In this document: positions 16,884 through 25,292 of the stretch, piece after piece | How the letters are laid out: each line of letters begins with the position of its first letter | Numbering within the stretch: position 1 is the stretch's first letter | From: PALSA-1006 sp041660815 | GTDB taxonomy: Bacteria; Pseudomonadota; Gammaproteobacteria; Burkholderiales; Gallionellaceae | DNA: 64,000 nt | Direction: 5' to 3' | NCBI GenBank assembly: GCA_041660815.1 | Contig: JBAZVN010000001.1 | Span: 124,001-188,000, forward strand | Made by a program: the position numbers and the translations under genes | The notes under the pieces: generated by a model | Databases searched by the model: none | Seen by the model: the letters and a program-made list of their open reading frames with translations, nothing else | Told to the model about the DNA's origin: nothing

Positions 16884-17665
16884 CACTTGCTATCTTTCCA
16901 AGCCGCCAAATATTCCGCCCAGTGTGGCTCGCTGGATTTGCCCAGCACGCTGCGCACTAATTCACATTCCTGTTGGTAGCGTGCTGGTGTAAATTGCCCG
17001 CGCATTAATTGAAAACGCGCGAACACCAACCAGGTATTGACCACATCGGTTTCGCAATAATTGCGGATTTCGGCCAACTTGCCTTCCTGATACGCTTCCC
17101 ACACTTTGCTGCCGTCCATGCCCAACTTACCGGGAAAGCCGATCAGCTTGGCCAGATCATCCAGCGGCGCATTGGCCCGCCCGCCATACATAGCCAATAA
17201 ATCCATTAAATCAATGTGTCGCGTGTGGTAACGGCTAATGTAGTTATTCCATTTAAACTCACGATCATCTTCACCCATGTCCCAATAACGCGGGCATTGC
17301 ACGCCGTGAATCAGGCCGCGATAGTGCAACACCGGCAGATCAAAACCGCTGCCGTTCCAGCTCACCAGCTGCGGGGTAAATTTTTCAATGCCGTCGAAAA
17401 AGCGCTTGATCAGGCTGCCCTCGTCATCCCCCAGCTCGCCTAACGACCACACTTTAAAAGTGTCGCCTTCGCGTAATACACAGGAAATGGCTGCAATTTT
17501 TTGCAAGTGATGCTGAATGAAATCGCTGCCGGTTTTAGTGCGACGCATTTGAAAAGCCATCTCCGCGACTTGCGTGTCACTCACTGCGCTATCCAGCTCG
17601 TACAAAGTGCGCAGCCCCGCAACATCGGGGACGGTTTCAATATCAAAAACAAGGGTTGGATTCAT
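16883..17665 (-). CDS. Predicted 3'-5' exonuclease, PolB-like
   Basis: A 260-residue protein of the DNA_pol_B_exo2 family, a stand-alone version of the proofreading exonuclease domain of DNA polymerase B. The DEDD motifs are visible: FDIETVPD at residues 5-12 (Exo I), SWNGSGFDLPVLHYR near 98-112 (Exo II), and NYCETDVVNTWLVF near 207-220 (Exo III). It likely acts on single-stranded DNA, but substrates are untested in this family. It is first in a run with the VanZ-like gene and rlmD on the minus strand. Confidence 0.88.
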   Translation of the reverse strand: MNPTLVFDIETVPDVAGLRTLYELDSAVSDTQVAEMAFQMRRTKTGSDFIQHHLQKIAAISCVLREGDTFKVWSLGELGDDEGSLIKRFFDGIEKFTPQLVSWNGSGFDLPVLHYRGLIHGVQCPRYWDMGEDDREFKWNNYISRYHTRHIDLMDLLAMYGGRANAPLDDLAKLIGFPGKLGMDGSKVWEAYQEGKLAEIRNYCETDVVNTWLVFARFQLMRGQFTPARYQQECELVRSVLGKSSEPHWAEYLAAWKDSK

Positions 17666-17715
17666 GTGAGGATTACCGAAATTTACGCAGCCGGAAGATT
17701 AATAATCGGGCTCAA

Positions 17716-17740
17716 ACAAAAGGCCGGAAAGTTCCGGCCT
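17716..17740 (-). terminator. Rho-independent terminator after sodB
   Basis: The minus strand reads AGGCCGGAA-CT-TTCCGGCCT followed by TTTTGTTTG, a strong GC stem with a T-rich tail 25 bases after the sodB stop. Confidence 0.85.
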
Positions 17741-17764
17741 CAGGTAGAACAACAGCTTCTGATT

Positions 17765-18349
17765 TTACGCGAAATTTTGTGCCGCGAAATCCCAGTTCAC
17801 CAAATTATTCAGGTAGGTTTCAACAAATTTTGCACGCAGATTACGGTAGTCGATGTAATACGCATGTTCCCACACGTCGATGGTGATGACTGGCTTGCCT
17901 TCGCCGCTCTTCAACGGATTACCGGCAGCGCCCAGATTAACAATTTCCAGCGAACCGTCTGCCTTCTTTACCAGCCAAGTCCAACCCGAACCGAAGTTAC
18001 CCACGGCAGAAGCTTGAAAGGCTTTTTTGAATTCATCCAGCGAGCCCCATTTTGTATTGATCGCATCGGCCAACGCACCGGTTGGGGCTCCACCGCCATT
18101 GGGTTTCATGTTATTCCAGAAAAAGGTGTGGTTCCACACCTGTGCGGCATTGTTGTAAATACCACCGGATGATTTCTGCACAATAGCTTCCAGAGACTCA
18201 TTTTCAAACTCGGTTCCCTTGATCAAATTATTCAGATTGGTCACATAAGTTTGGTGGTGTTTCGCGTAGTGATACTCGAATGTTTCTTTGGACATATGCG
18301 GTTGCAGTGCGTCGGTGGCGTAGGGCAAAGCGGGTAAGGTATGTTCCAT
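17765..18349 (-). CDS. sodB: Superoxide dismutase [Fe] SodB
   Basis: SodB converts superoxide to oxygen and hydrogen peroxide in the cytoplasm. The 194-residue reading from 18349 has a GGAG site seven bases upstream. Metal ligands are H27, H74 (VWNHTFFW), D158 and H162 (DVWEHAYY). The Gln in NNAAQVWNHT at residue 70 is the mark of iron-type rather than manganese-type enzymes. The gene is monocistronic, with a strong terminator. No Fur box was identified with confidence upstream. Confidence 0.97.
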   Translation of the reverse strand: MEHTLPALPYATDALQPHMSKETFEYHYAKHHQTYVTNLNNLIKGTEFENESLEAIVQKSSGGIYNNAAQVWNHTFFWNNMKPNGGGAPTGALADAINTKWGSLDEFKKAFQASAVGNFGSGWTWLVKKADGSLEIVNLGAAGNPLKSGEGKPVITIDVWEHAYYIDYRNLRAKFVETYLNNLVNWDFAAQNFA

Positions 18350-18499
18350 GATTATCTCCAATCAGTTATTAAAAATTTAGAAGTATGGCGCCGCCATGAA
18401 GCGACAATATACCACAGGATTACACTCAACTATTATGCGACGCGAGCAAGAGATCAAATCTTTCACCGTATATAAAAAAATTTCCTTTAATAACAATGA

Positions 18500-19495
18500 T
18501 TAAAACTGAATTGACGGCCTAAATACCAAGGTTAATACATTTTCATTGGTGGTTCGTAAAATCCCCGAATACTCTGCCGGTGCCGACCAAATCACACCGA
18601 TATCCAGCGTGGGGGTGTAATCCTTGCCAATTGCCCAGTGCGGAAATTTTTTGCCGATCACATACTCCTGACGCACCAACTGAAAATCCCCTTCGGTAAA
18701 TTGCCACTTGATATCCATCGTGGAATTATTGACCCAATCCAAATAATTGGATTTAACATTTAAATTACTGCGGAACAAATTGATGTACATCACATCGGGA
18801 ATATTCATGTGCTCATGAAATTTGGCTCCGACACGAAAACTCCAGCTGATTTTCTCCCCCGGATAATCGATTTTGCCTTTAATCTTCCACTCCACCTCCA
18901 GCCATTTATCATCGATCAGCTCATTGCTTTTAATGTGCATGGCTCCCGTGCTGAGCAAATAACCGGTGTAACCGCTACTGCTACCGTTGCGTTTTTCTCC
19001 CGGACGCACAATTTTTGCAATATTGCCAAAGAACGCCGAAATCGCCCAAGGCTCCTGAAAACCTGCGGTTGCCGACTCGATAATATTGATACTGGTATGT
19101 CCCAAGCGCCCATATTCGTATAGGTTATGCTGATTTTCTTTCAGATACACGCCCAGCAACGGCATGGGATAAACACTCGCCTCCAGTAACATGTAACGCG
19201 GAATAAACGAGCCTTGAATTAACTTGGAATAAATCACCGCCTCGTTGGTGGAACGAATGGTGGGAATCGGCTTATTGGTGAGCGGAACATTAACGGCAAC
19301 ATCCGAATAATAAGGATCGAACTCCCACATCATTTCTATCTGGCTTCCCTCATCAGAATCCGCAGTACTGTCTTCTTGCTGCTCTATTGAATTTTCCGCA
19401 ACTTGAAGCGGCACAGCGCCCGACTGCTCCGCAAAAGCGGATAAGGGATGCATACAACATATTGAATATAAACAGAAAATTACAATGCCGCGCAT
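18500..19495 (-). CDS. Exported protein, probable outer-membrane beta-barrel, unknown
   Basis: No family is recognised. From the ATG at 19495 the 331 residues start with a signal peptide (MRGIVIFCLYSICC, cut probably after SAFA), then an acidic linker (QQEDSTADSDEGSQ). A long region of alternating hydrophobic and polar residues follows, ending in RPSIQF. A C-terminal Phe after alternating residues is the insertion signal of outer-membrane barrels. A GTG at 19525 could extend the N-terminus by ten residues. It lies directly after yciI in the same direction and may be co-transcribed with yciB-yciI. Confidence 0.6.
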   Translation of the reverse strand: MRGIVIFCLYSICCMHPLSAFAEQSGAVPLQVAENSIEQQEDSTADSDEGSQIEMMWEFDPYYSDVAVNVPLTNKPIPTIRSTNEAVIYSKLIQGSFIPRYMLLEASVYPMPLLGVYLKENQHNLYEYGRLGHTSINIIESATAGFQEPWAISAFFGNIAKIVRPGEKRNGSSSGYTGYLLSTGAMHIKSNELIDDKWLEVEWKIKGKIDYPGEKISWSFRVGAKFHEHMNIPDVMYINLFRSNLNVKSNYLDWVNNSTMDIKWQFTEGDFQLVRQEYVIGKKFPHWAIGKDYTPTLDIGVIWSAPAEYSGILRTTNENVLTLVFRPSIQF

Positions 19496-19525
19496 GGAGA
19501 AATTCTTTTTCGACACGTGATGCAC

Positions 19526-19828
19526 TTAGGCAGGAAAAGCTTTTTTGAAAGGTTGCACAACAACATCCCGATAAACGCCGCCGCTCACATAAGGATCAGC
19601 TGCAGCCCATGCTTGGGCTGCAGCCAAATCGGCAAATTCCGCCACGATTAAACTGCCCGAGAATCCGGCGTCACCCGGCTCGTTCGCATCTACCGCCGGA
19701 AACGGCCCGGCCAAAATCAATCTGCCCTGATCCTGCAGCGCTTGCAGGCGCTGCACATGCGCTGGACGTGCCGCTTTGCGTTTTTCCAAACTGTTGGGAA
19801 CATCTTTTCCGACAATGGCATACAGCAT
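19526..19828 (-). CDS. yciI: YciI-family protein
   Basis: A 100-residue ferredoxin-like-fold protein of the YCII family, with family marks RPAHVQRLQALQDQGRLILAGPF near residues 21-43 (conserved His) and the Asp of AADPYVSGGVY near 78-88. The biochemical role of the family is not settled. Its ATG overlaps the yciB stop (TGATG), and the yciB-yciI pairing is conserved in many proteobacteria. A GTG one codon earlier is an alternative start. Confidence 0.9.
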   Translation of the reverse strand: MLYAIVGKDVPNSLEKRKAARPAHVQRLQALQDQGRLILAGPFPAVDANEPGDAGFSGSLIVAEFADLAAAQAWAAADPYVSGGVYRDVVVQPFKKAFPA

Positions 19829-20373
19829 CACTGGGCATCCTTTTTATCTTCTTCTGCATATTTGGAAATCACCGCAGCCTGCAGCAAAATAAATACAAAC
19901 ATCAGGCTGGTCGCACCAAACAGTTTGAAATTCACCCAGGAATCCAGAGAAAAGTTATAAGCGACATACAAATTAACAAAGCCCAATAACGCAAAAAAAG
20001 CACTCCAGGCAAGATTCAAATAATGCCAAACCGGTGGGGGTAAGGCCATTTTTTCATGCAGCAATGCGTGGATCAAATTTTTGCCGAACAAGGGGCGCGA
20101 CAACAATAAAGCCCCCGCGAAAAACCAGTACAAAACCGTGGGCTTCCACTTGATAAAAGTTTCGTCATGCAACAGCAAAGTGGCACCGCCGAAAATGACA
20201 ATAATTCCCAAACTCACCCACAGCATCGTATCGACTTTACCGTGGCGATACTTCACCCAGGCTACCTGGGCAAGCGTGGCAACAATCGCGGAAGCAGTCG
20301 CAGCGTAAACACCGAACAACTTAAAAAACACAAAAAATAAAATAACGGGGAACAGATCAAATAAAATTTTCAT
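19828..20373 (-). CDS. yciB: Inner-membrane protein YciB (septation protein A)
   Basis: A 181-residue polytopic protein with five hydrophobic segments, matching the YciB/IspA septation family that supports cell-envelope integrity and division. Family blocks: MKILFDLFPVILFFVFFK at the start, AWVKYRHGKVDTMLWVSL near 38-55, KWKPTVLYWFFAGALL near 76-91, and NLAWSAFFALLGFVNLYVAY near 119-138. It heads a short operon with yciI. A 30-base gap separates it from msrB upstream. Confidence 0.94.
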   Translation of the reverse strand: MKILFDLFPVILFFVFFKLFGVYAATASAIVATLAQVAWVKYRHGKVDTMLWVSLGIIVIFGGATLLLHDETFIKWKPTVLYWFFAGALLLSRPLFGKNLIHALLHEKMALPPPVWHYLNLAWSAFFALLGFVNLYVAYNFSLDSWVNFKLFGATSLMFVFILLQAAVISKYAEEDKKDAQ

Positions 20374-20403
20374 TATGCAATATATTGATTATAAAGGAAT
20401 TAT

Positions 20404-20799
20404 TTAACTTCTATCCAGCGCAAGCGAGGCCGAATTAATACAGTAGCGCAAGCCGGTGGGCCGGGGGCCATCTTCAAACACATGGCCAAGATGCGCTTCA
20501 CATTTGGCACAACTCACTTCGACACGATCCATGCCGAGCGGGTCATTCTCATTATAGGTGATTGCATCCTCGTTAACGGGTTGCCAGAAACTCGGCCACC
20601 CCGTGCCGGACTCGTACTTGGTTTCCGAGTCAAACAACGGCTCACCGCAACACACACAGCGGTAAATACCGATGTCATGGCAATCCCAATATTCCCCGGA
20701 AAATGCCAGCTCGGTGCCGCATTCGCGGCAAATGCTAAATTGATCCGGAGTGAGTTCTTCGCGCCATTCGGCATCGGATTTATCAAGCGGGTCACTCAT
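20404..20799 (-). CDS. msrB: Peptide methionine-R-sulfoxide reductase MsrB
   Basis: MsrB reduces methionine-R-sulfoxide in proteins. The start at 20799 overlaps the phoH stop (ATGA); a longer reading from 20874 lies inside phoH. In 131 residues, C120 in LRYCINSASL is the catalytic Cys. Zinc is held by C48/C51 and C97/C100. The conserved SGTGWPSFW lies near 64-72 and the HLGHVFEDGP block near 103-112. No signal peptide is present, so it acts in the cytoplasm. Confidence 0.95.
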   Translation of the reverse strand: MSDPLDKSDAEWREELTPDQFSICRECGTELAFSGEYWDCHDIGIYRCVCCGEPLFDSETKYESGTGWPSFWQPVNEDAITYNENDPLGMDRVEVSCAKCEAHLGHVFEDGPRPTGLRYCINSASLALDRS

Positions 20800-22214
20800 A
20801 GCACTTCCGCCGCATGATCCGCCAGGCGCGAGCGCTCGCCGCGCTGCAGCGTGACGTGCCCGCTGTGCGGCCAACCTTTGAAACGATCCACCACATAAGT
20901 CAAACCGGAACTTCCCTCGGTGAGATACGGCGTATCAATCTGCGCGATGTTGCCCATACACACCACTTTGGTGCCGGGCCCGGCACGCGTAATCAGGGTT
21001 TTCATTTGTTTCGGCGTTAAATTTTGCGCCTCGTCGATGATCAGATATTTATTTAAAAAAGTACGCCCGCGCATAAAATTTAATGACTTAATTTTTATGC
21101 GCGAACGAATCAAATCGCGCGTCGCCGCCCTGCCCCAATCGCCGCTTTCTTCATCGGCCTTATTCAGCACATCCAGATTGTCATCCAGCGCCCCCATCCA
21201 CGGCGACATTTTCTCCTCTTCCGTACCGGGTAAAAAACCGATGTCTTCACCGACCGAAACCGTCACGCGGGTCATGATAATTTCCGAATAAAGCTTGCTC
21301 TCCAGTGTTTGCATCAAACCCGCAGCCAAGGTGAGCAGTGTTTTTCCGGTACCGGCCTGCCCCAATAAAGTGACGAAATCAATCTCCGGATTCATCAGCA
21401 AATTCAAAACAAAATTTTGTTCGCGGTTGCGCGCGGTAATGCCCCAAACCGCATTTTTGCTATGGGTGTAATCGGTCAATGTGCGCAGGGTGGCCGAATT
21501 TCCCTGCTGCGCGGCAACCACTGCAAAAAACGGCGGGACGCTGCTTTCCTGATAAACAAATTCATTCACCAGCATGTCCTGACACTTCGGCCCCGTCAGA
21601 TGATAAAAAGTATGCCCGCCCTGTTGGCCGGATTGCATATCATTTGCGTGTTTTTCCCAAAAATCATCGGCCAACGGCATGATACCGGTGTACAGCAAAT
21701 CGGTATCTTCCAGCACCTTGTCATTAAAATAATCCTGCGCATTTAAACCCAGTGCGCGGGCTTTTATGCGCATGTTGATGTCTTTGCTGACCAACGTCAC
21801 TTCACGCGCAGGATATTGTTTATGAAGAAAAATTACCACGCCCAAAATGGCGTTATCGGCTTTGCCGTTGGCCAAATTTTCCGGCAAATTACTAACAATG
21901 AATTCTGTTTGTAAAAACAAATGTCCGGTGGCGTTTTTATTGCCCAAGGCTTGCAAAGAAACACCCGCTTCAATATCCGAGCCATCGCTCACAAGGGAGT
22001 CCAGAAAACGGCTGGCTTGTCGCGCGTTGCGCGCCACTTCAGTCATGCCTTTTTTATTGTTATCCAGCTCTTCCAACACAAACATCGGCACATAAATATC
22101 ATGCTCTTCAAAACGAAATAAACTGGTTGGATCGTGCATCAACACATTGGTATCCAGCACGAAAAGCTTGGTGTCCGTGCTTCTTTTACTAGCTACTTTT
22201 TTGCGGGTTGGCAT
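20796..22214 (-). CDS. PIN domain-PhoH ATPase (PhoH2-like)
   Basis: A 472-residue protein joining an N-terminal PIN ribonuclease domain (LDTNVLMHDPTSLF near residue 20 and further Asp residues to about 150) to a C-terminal PhoH-type ATPase with Walker A GQAGTGKTLL, Walker B YLIIDEAQNLTP and a conserved MGNIAQIDTPY. Members studied elsewhere unwind and degrade RNA in an ATP-dependent manner. It differs from the PhoH1 type next to ybeY, which has no PIN domain. A four-base overlap couples it to msrB. Confidence 0.92.
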   Translation of the reverse strand: MPTRKKVASKRSTDTKLFVLDTNVLMHDPTSLFRFEEHDIYVPMFVLEELDNNKKGMTEVARNARQASRFLDSLVSDGSDIEAGVSLQALGNKNATGHLFLQTEFIVSNLPENLANGKADNAILGVVIFLHKQYPAREVTLVSKDINMRIKARALGLNAQDYFNDKVLEDTDLLYTGIMPLADDFWEKHANDMQSGQQGGHTFYHLTGPKCQDMLVNEFVYQESSVPPFFAVVAAQQGNSATLRTLTDYTHSKNAVWGITARNREQNFVLNLLMNPEIDFVTLLGQAGTGKTLLTLAAGLMQTLESKLYSEIIMTRVTVSVGEDIGFLPGTEEEKMSPWMGALDDNLDVLNKADEESGDWGRAATRDLIRSRIKIKSLNFMRGRTFLNKYLIIDEAQNLTPKQMKTLITRAGPGTKVVCMGNIAQIDTPYLTEGSSGLTYVVDRFKGWPHSGHVTLQRGERSRLADHAAEVL

Positions 22215-22216
22215 GA

Positions 22217-22708
22217 TTATCCTTGGAGAGTTTGTACGAAAGAAAGAACATCCCGCGCATGACCTTCAGCTTTAAGGCCGCGCCACTGCTTACATATAAT
22301 ACCCTGATTGTTTAGTATAAAAGTGCTGCGCTCAACGCCTCGCACTTGTTTTCCATACATGTTTTTTTGCTTCATCACGCCAAACAATTGGCACACCGCT
22401 TCATCCGTATCGGCCAGCAAAGCAAAAGGCAATTCAAATTTTGCTTTAAAACTTTCATGCGACTTGAGGCTATCGCGCGACACGCCCAGCACTTCGCTTC
22501 CCGCCAGTTTAAATTCCGCATATAAATCGCGAAACTGCTGCGCCTCGGTGGTACATCCCGGTGTATTGTCCTTGGGGTAGAAATAAATAACCAAGGATTT
22601 TGACACAATCGGATACAGCGTAAACACCGTATTACCTGTGGCGGGCACGCTGAAATTAGGCAGCGGCTGGTTGGCATTTTCGCCGATCACATTTGATTTG
22701 TTTGGCAT
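22217..22708 (-). CDS. bcp: Thioredoxin-dependent peroxiredoxin, BCP/PrxQ family
   Basis: A 163-residue peroxidase that reduces hydrogen peroxide and organic hydroperoxides. The peroxidatic Cys is C52 in DNTPGCTTEA. The resolving Cys that many BCP proteins carry five residues later is Gln57 here, so this enzyme is probably of the 1-Cys type or uses another partner thiol; C105 lies in DEAVCQLFG. The start at 22708 gives the family N-terminus; the extension from 22783 is not supported. It is followed two bases later by phoH. Confidence 0.92.
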   Translation of the reverse strand: MPNKSNVIGENANQPLPNFSVPATGNTVFTLYPIVSKSLVIYFYPKDNTPGCTTEAQQFRDLYAEFKLAGSEVLGVSRDSLKSHESFKAKFELPFALLADTDEAVCQLFGVMKQKNMYGKQVRGVERSTFILNNQGIICKQWRGLKAEGHARDVLSFVQTLQG

Positions 22709-22876
22709 AATTTTTCCAAAGGGTGGCGTAAAAAAGTCGGTACGGGATAAAATGTTGCGGGTGAAATCGCCCCGATTCACCAAGCAAAGCGTCTGGTCGA
22801 ACTATAGCTATTTCCGCGCCAAGTTTCCATCGCTTGTTGCATATATCAACTCCAGTTAATCCTTTACAATATCCGC

Positions 22877-23389
22877 ATGAATCCACTCACCTCAATTTTA
22901 GCGCACGAACTTGCCCCGGACTCTGACGCGGAACAAAAGTTTATGCACGAAGCCTTGAATCTTGCGCATCAGGCGGCGTTGGCGGGCGAAGTTCCAGTGG
23001 GCGCGGTGGTCGTTAAAAACGGGATCATCATCGGGCGCGGCAATAACGCACCGATTTCACGGCATGATCCCACGTCGCATGCAGAAATCAATGCGCTGCG
23101 CGATGCCGCACAAACGCTGGGCAACTACCGGCTGGTTGACTGCGAATTATTTGTCACCCTGGAGCCCTGCATTATGTGTGTCGGCGCCATGTTTCACGCA
23201 CGCATTGCACGGGTGATATTTGGCGCGCACGACCCTAAAACCGGTGCCGCCGGCAGTGCCTGTAATTTATTTGAAAATACCCGCTTAAACCACCATGCCC
23301 AAGTTAAAGGCGGCGTACTCGCCGACGCATGCGGCAGCATGCTCAGTCAGTTTTTTGCGGCGCGCCGTGCCGCGCAAAAATCATCATGA
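22877..23389 (+). CDS. tadA: tRNA-specific adenosine deaminase TadA
   Basis: TadA deaminates A34 to inosine in tRNA-Arg(ACG) and is essential in most bacteria. The 170 residues contain the zinc and catalytic site: H68 and E70 in TSHAEINAL and C98/C101 in LEPCIMCVGAM. The NNAPISRHDPT stretch before it contacts the anticodon loop in known structures. The N-terminal 17 residues are an extension relative to the E. coli enzyme. Its stop overlaps the next gene by four bases. Confidence 0.96.
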   Translation: MNPLTSILAHELAPDSDAEQKFMHEALNLAHQAALAGEVPVGAVVVKNGIIIGRGNNAPISRHDPTSHAEINALRDAAQTLGNYRLVDCELFVTLEPCIMCVGAMFHARIARVIFGAHDPKTGAAGSACNLFENTRLNHHAQVKGGVLADACGSMLSQFFAARRAAQKSS

Positions 23390-23865
23390 AAATTTCCATT
23401 CACATCCCCACTCAAACTTTGACGCTATTTGACGACAACGGGAATACAGTGCGCCGCTATGCTGTTTCCAGCGGTGCCAACGGTGTCGGAGAAGAAAGCG
23501 GCAGCCACTGCACGCCGCGCGGCAAACACATCATCCGCGCCAAAATTGGTGCCGGTCAACCTGAAAATTCCGTGTTTATTGGACGCCGCCCAACCGGAGA
23601 AATTTACACACCCGCGTTGGGTGAAAAACACCCCAAACGCGACTGGATTTTGACACGCATTCTATGGTTATGCGGACAAGAGCCGGGCTACAACCGCCGG
23701 GGATCTTGCGACACCATGCGCCGCTACATTTATATTCACGGCACACCGGACAGTACCGAATTAGGCAAGCCCGGTTCGCACGGCTGTATTCGCATGCGCA
23801 ACAGCGATATGGTGGATTTATTTGAGCTCGTAAGCGTGGGGACGACGGTGCAGGTGAACGCCTAA
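23386..23865 (+). CDS. L,D-transpeptidase-fold (YkuD) protein without signal peptide
   Basis: A 159-residue protein made up almost wholly of a YkuD domain. The signature IHGTPDSTELGKPGSHGCIR ends with catalytic C134 and the preceding H132. The start at 23386 is set by the ATGA overlap with tadA. The reading begins MKISIHIPTQTLTLFDDNG with no export signal, although L,D-transpeptidases act on peptidoglycan in the periplasm. Either it uses another route or it has a cytoplasmic job. Similar short versions occur in other betaproteobacteria as far as I recall. Confidence 0.85.
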   Translation: MKISIHIPTQTLTLFDDNGNTVRRYAVSSGANGVGEESGSHCTPRGKHIIRAKIGAGQPENSVFIGRRPTGEIYTPALGEKHPKRDWILTRILWLCGQEPGYNRRGSCDTMRRYIYIHGTPDSTELGKPGSHGCIRMRNSDMVDLFELVSVGTTVQVNA

Positions 23866-23888
23866 TGGCGTCTTTAAGGTGGATGGTT

Positions 23889-24941
23889 TTACCCGGCGCT
23901 TTCAGGTAATGCATAAGGTAGCGCTGCAAAGCTCAGTACCGCTCCATCCAAGGCTTTCCAATGCACCGCACATGCGGCACTCAAAGTGCTGACATGCAAC
24001 GTCGCCAACACATCAAAACCACCCTGTGGCGCGGGTGCCGCATTCAGAATACTGCCACTTGCTTGCCCGGCATAATCTTCGCTGAATAAATCATCGTGAG
24101 GCTGCGGTGCCATGTCGCTATCGATATGCGCGAGATAAGTGCGCTGCTTAACCTTGCCCAGATAATGCAAACGCGCCACAATTTCCTGTCCGGGATAACA
24201 GCCTTTTTTAAAACTGACTGCCTCCAAAATATCCAGATTCAACATCTGCAAAACATATTGCTCTTGAGTGGCGGGCAAAACCAGCGGGATCCCGGCACGA
24301 ATCAATAACCAGTCCCAGCAAGGCGAACCCACCGGCTTGGAAAATGCACCAAGTTGCCGCCACAAACCTGCCGCGCAATCTTGTAACGCGCTGATTATAA
24401 ATGTATTATTTGCAACCCGGATCAGGCTGCCGCTCTCTGACGGTACCGCTACCCAAGGGATATCCTGAGGAATTTCACCCGAAGTTTTTTTCAGGAGCGC
24501 TGCAGCACCTTCCCCGGCCATGCCGAGACAGACATAGTGTGCACTGACATTTTCAATTTTCACTTTGGAGCGCAACACATACATCGAGAATTTTTTGTGG
24601 ATAGATGCAAGCAAAGCGTGCGGCAAATGCAGAAAATAATCAGCCCCTTCTTGCCGGATAATAAAAGTCGCCAGCACCCGTCCTTTAGCTGTATTGAAAC
24701 TGCTCAACTGTGCGCGTTGGGGCGTGACTAATTTAATGTCGTTACTGCACATGTTCTGCAGAAACGACTGCGCATCTTCCCCGCTTACTTTCAACAAACC
24801 AAACTGGCTTAGGTCACACAGCACCGTTGCATCGCGCGTGGCGATGCGCTCTGCCGCAGCGTCGCCAAAATCTTGCACAACTTCATTTTGAATGTGTGCG
24901 CCCTCTGATTCAAGGAAAGTTTGCCAGTCCGAATTATGCAT
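23889..24941 (-). CDS. ygfZ: tRNA-modifying/Fe-S repair protein YgfZ
   Basis: A 350-residue folate-binding protein of the GcvT-like YgfZ family, needed for the activity of some Fe-S enzymes and tRNA thiolation. The diagnostic motif KKGCYPGQEIVARLHYLG with its conserved Cys lies near residues 237-254. The start at 24941 gives MHNSDWQTFLESEGA; an upstream extension to 25076 would run through the next gene. It overlaps the end of the upstream small gene by eight bases. Confidence 0.93.
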   Translation of the reverse strand: MHNSDWQTFLESEGAHIQNEVVQDFGDAAAERIATRDATVLCDLSQFGLLKVSGEDAQSFLQNMCSNDIKLVTPQRAQLSSFNTAKGRVLATFIIRQEGADYFLHLPHALLASIHKKFSMYVLRSKVKIENVSAHYVCLGMAGEGAAALLKKTSGEIPQDIPWVAVPSESGSLIRVANNTFIISALQDCAAGLWRQLGAFSKPVGSPCWDWLLIRAGIPLVLPATQEQYVLQMLNLDILEAVSFKKGCYPGQEIVARLHYLGKVKQRTYLAHIDSDMAPQPHDDLFSEDYAGQASGSILNAAPAPQGGFDVLATLHVSTLSAACAVHWKALDGAVLSFAALPYALPESAG

Positions 24942-25254
24942 AGATTGATATTTTATTTTTTGGAAGTGCTTGTTGTTGGAGAGTCGAGTCAGCCGATTTC
25001 CCGGATGGCGCTGAGGCAGAAAAACTCGCGGTTGTTGACGTTGGATTGGCGCTCGGACGAATCTGGGGTGCTGCAATATTTTGCGTGGTCGGCTTTTGTA
25101 CCATGCTTAACTTGCGCGCTTGCGCAGATAAGGTTACGACACTTGCCTCCTGTTGACTGGCCGTGGTATTCAGCTTTTTCGCCAAGGGCGAGTTAGCGGA
25201 AGTGTTCGGAGAACTAACCGGAGAAATTCTACTGCTGATACTGCTAATGGCCAT
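24934..25254 (-). CDS. Small Ser/Thr/Ala-rich protein, last gene of the stressosome operon
   Basis: A 106-residue, low-complexity protein starting MAISSISSRISPVSSPN, with about half of its residues Ser, Thr, Ala or Pro and no Cys. The only ordered-looking stretch is VVTLSAQARKLSMVQ near 43-57, which resembles a short motif (VTLSxxA) seen at the tails of some flagella-associated or secreted bacterial proteins. It follows RsbS by 38 bases and overlaps ygfZ by eight. Function unknown; disorder and many Ser/Thr residues suggest a regulatory or scaffolding role. Confidence 0.5.
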   Translation of the reverse strand: MAISSISSRISPVSSPNTSANSPLAKKLNTTASQQEASVVTLSAQARKLSMVQKPTTQNIAAPQIRPSANPTSTTASFSASAPSGKSADSTLQQQALPKNKISIYA

Positions 25255-25292
25255 GCTGTACTCCCGTTTTAATTTCACCCAATTGAGGGCGC

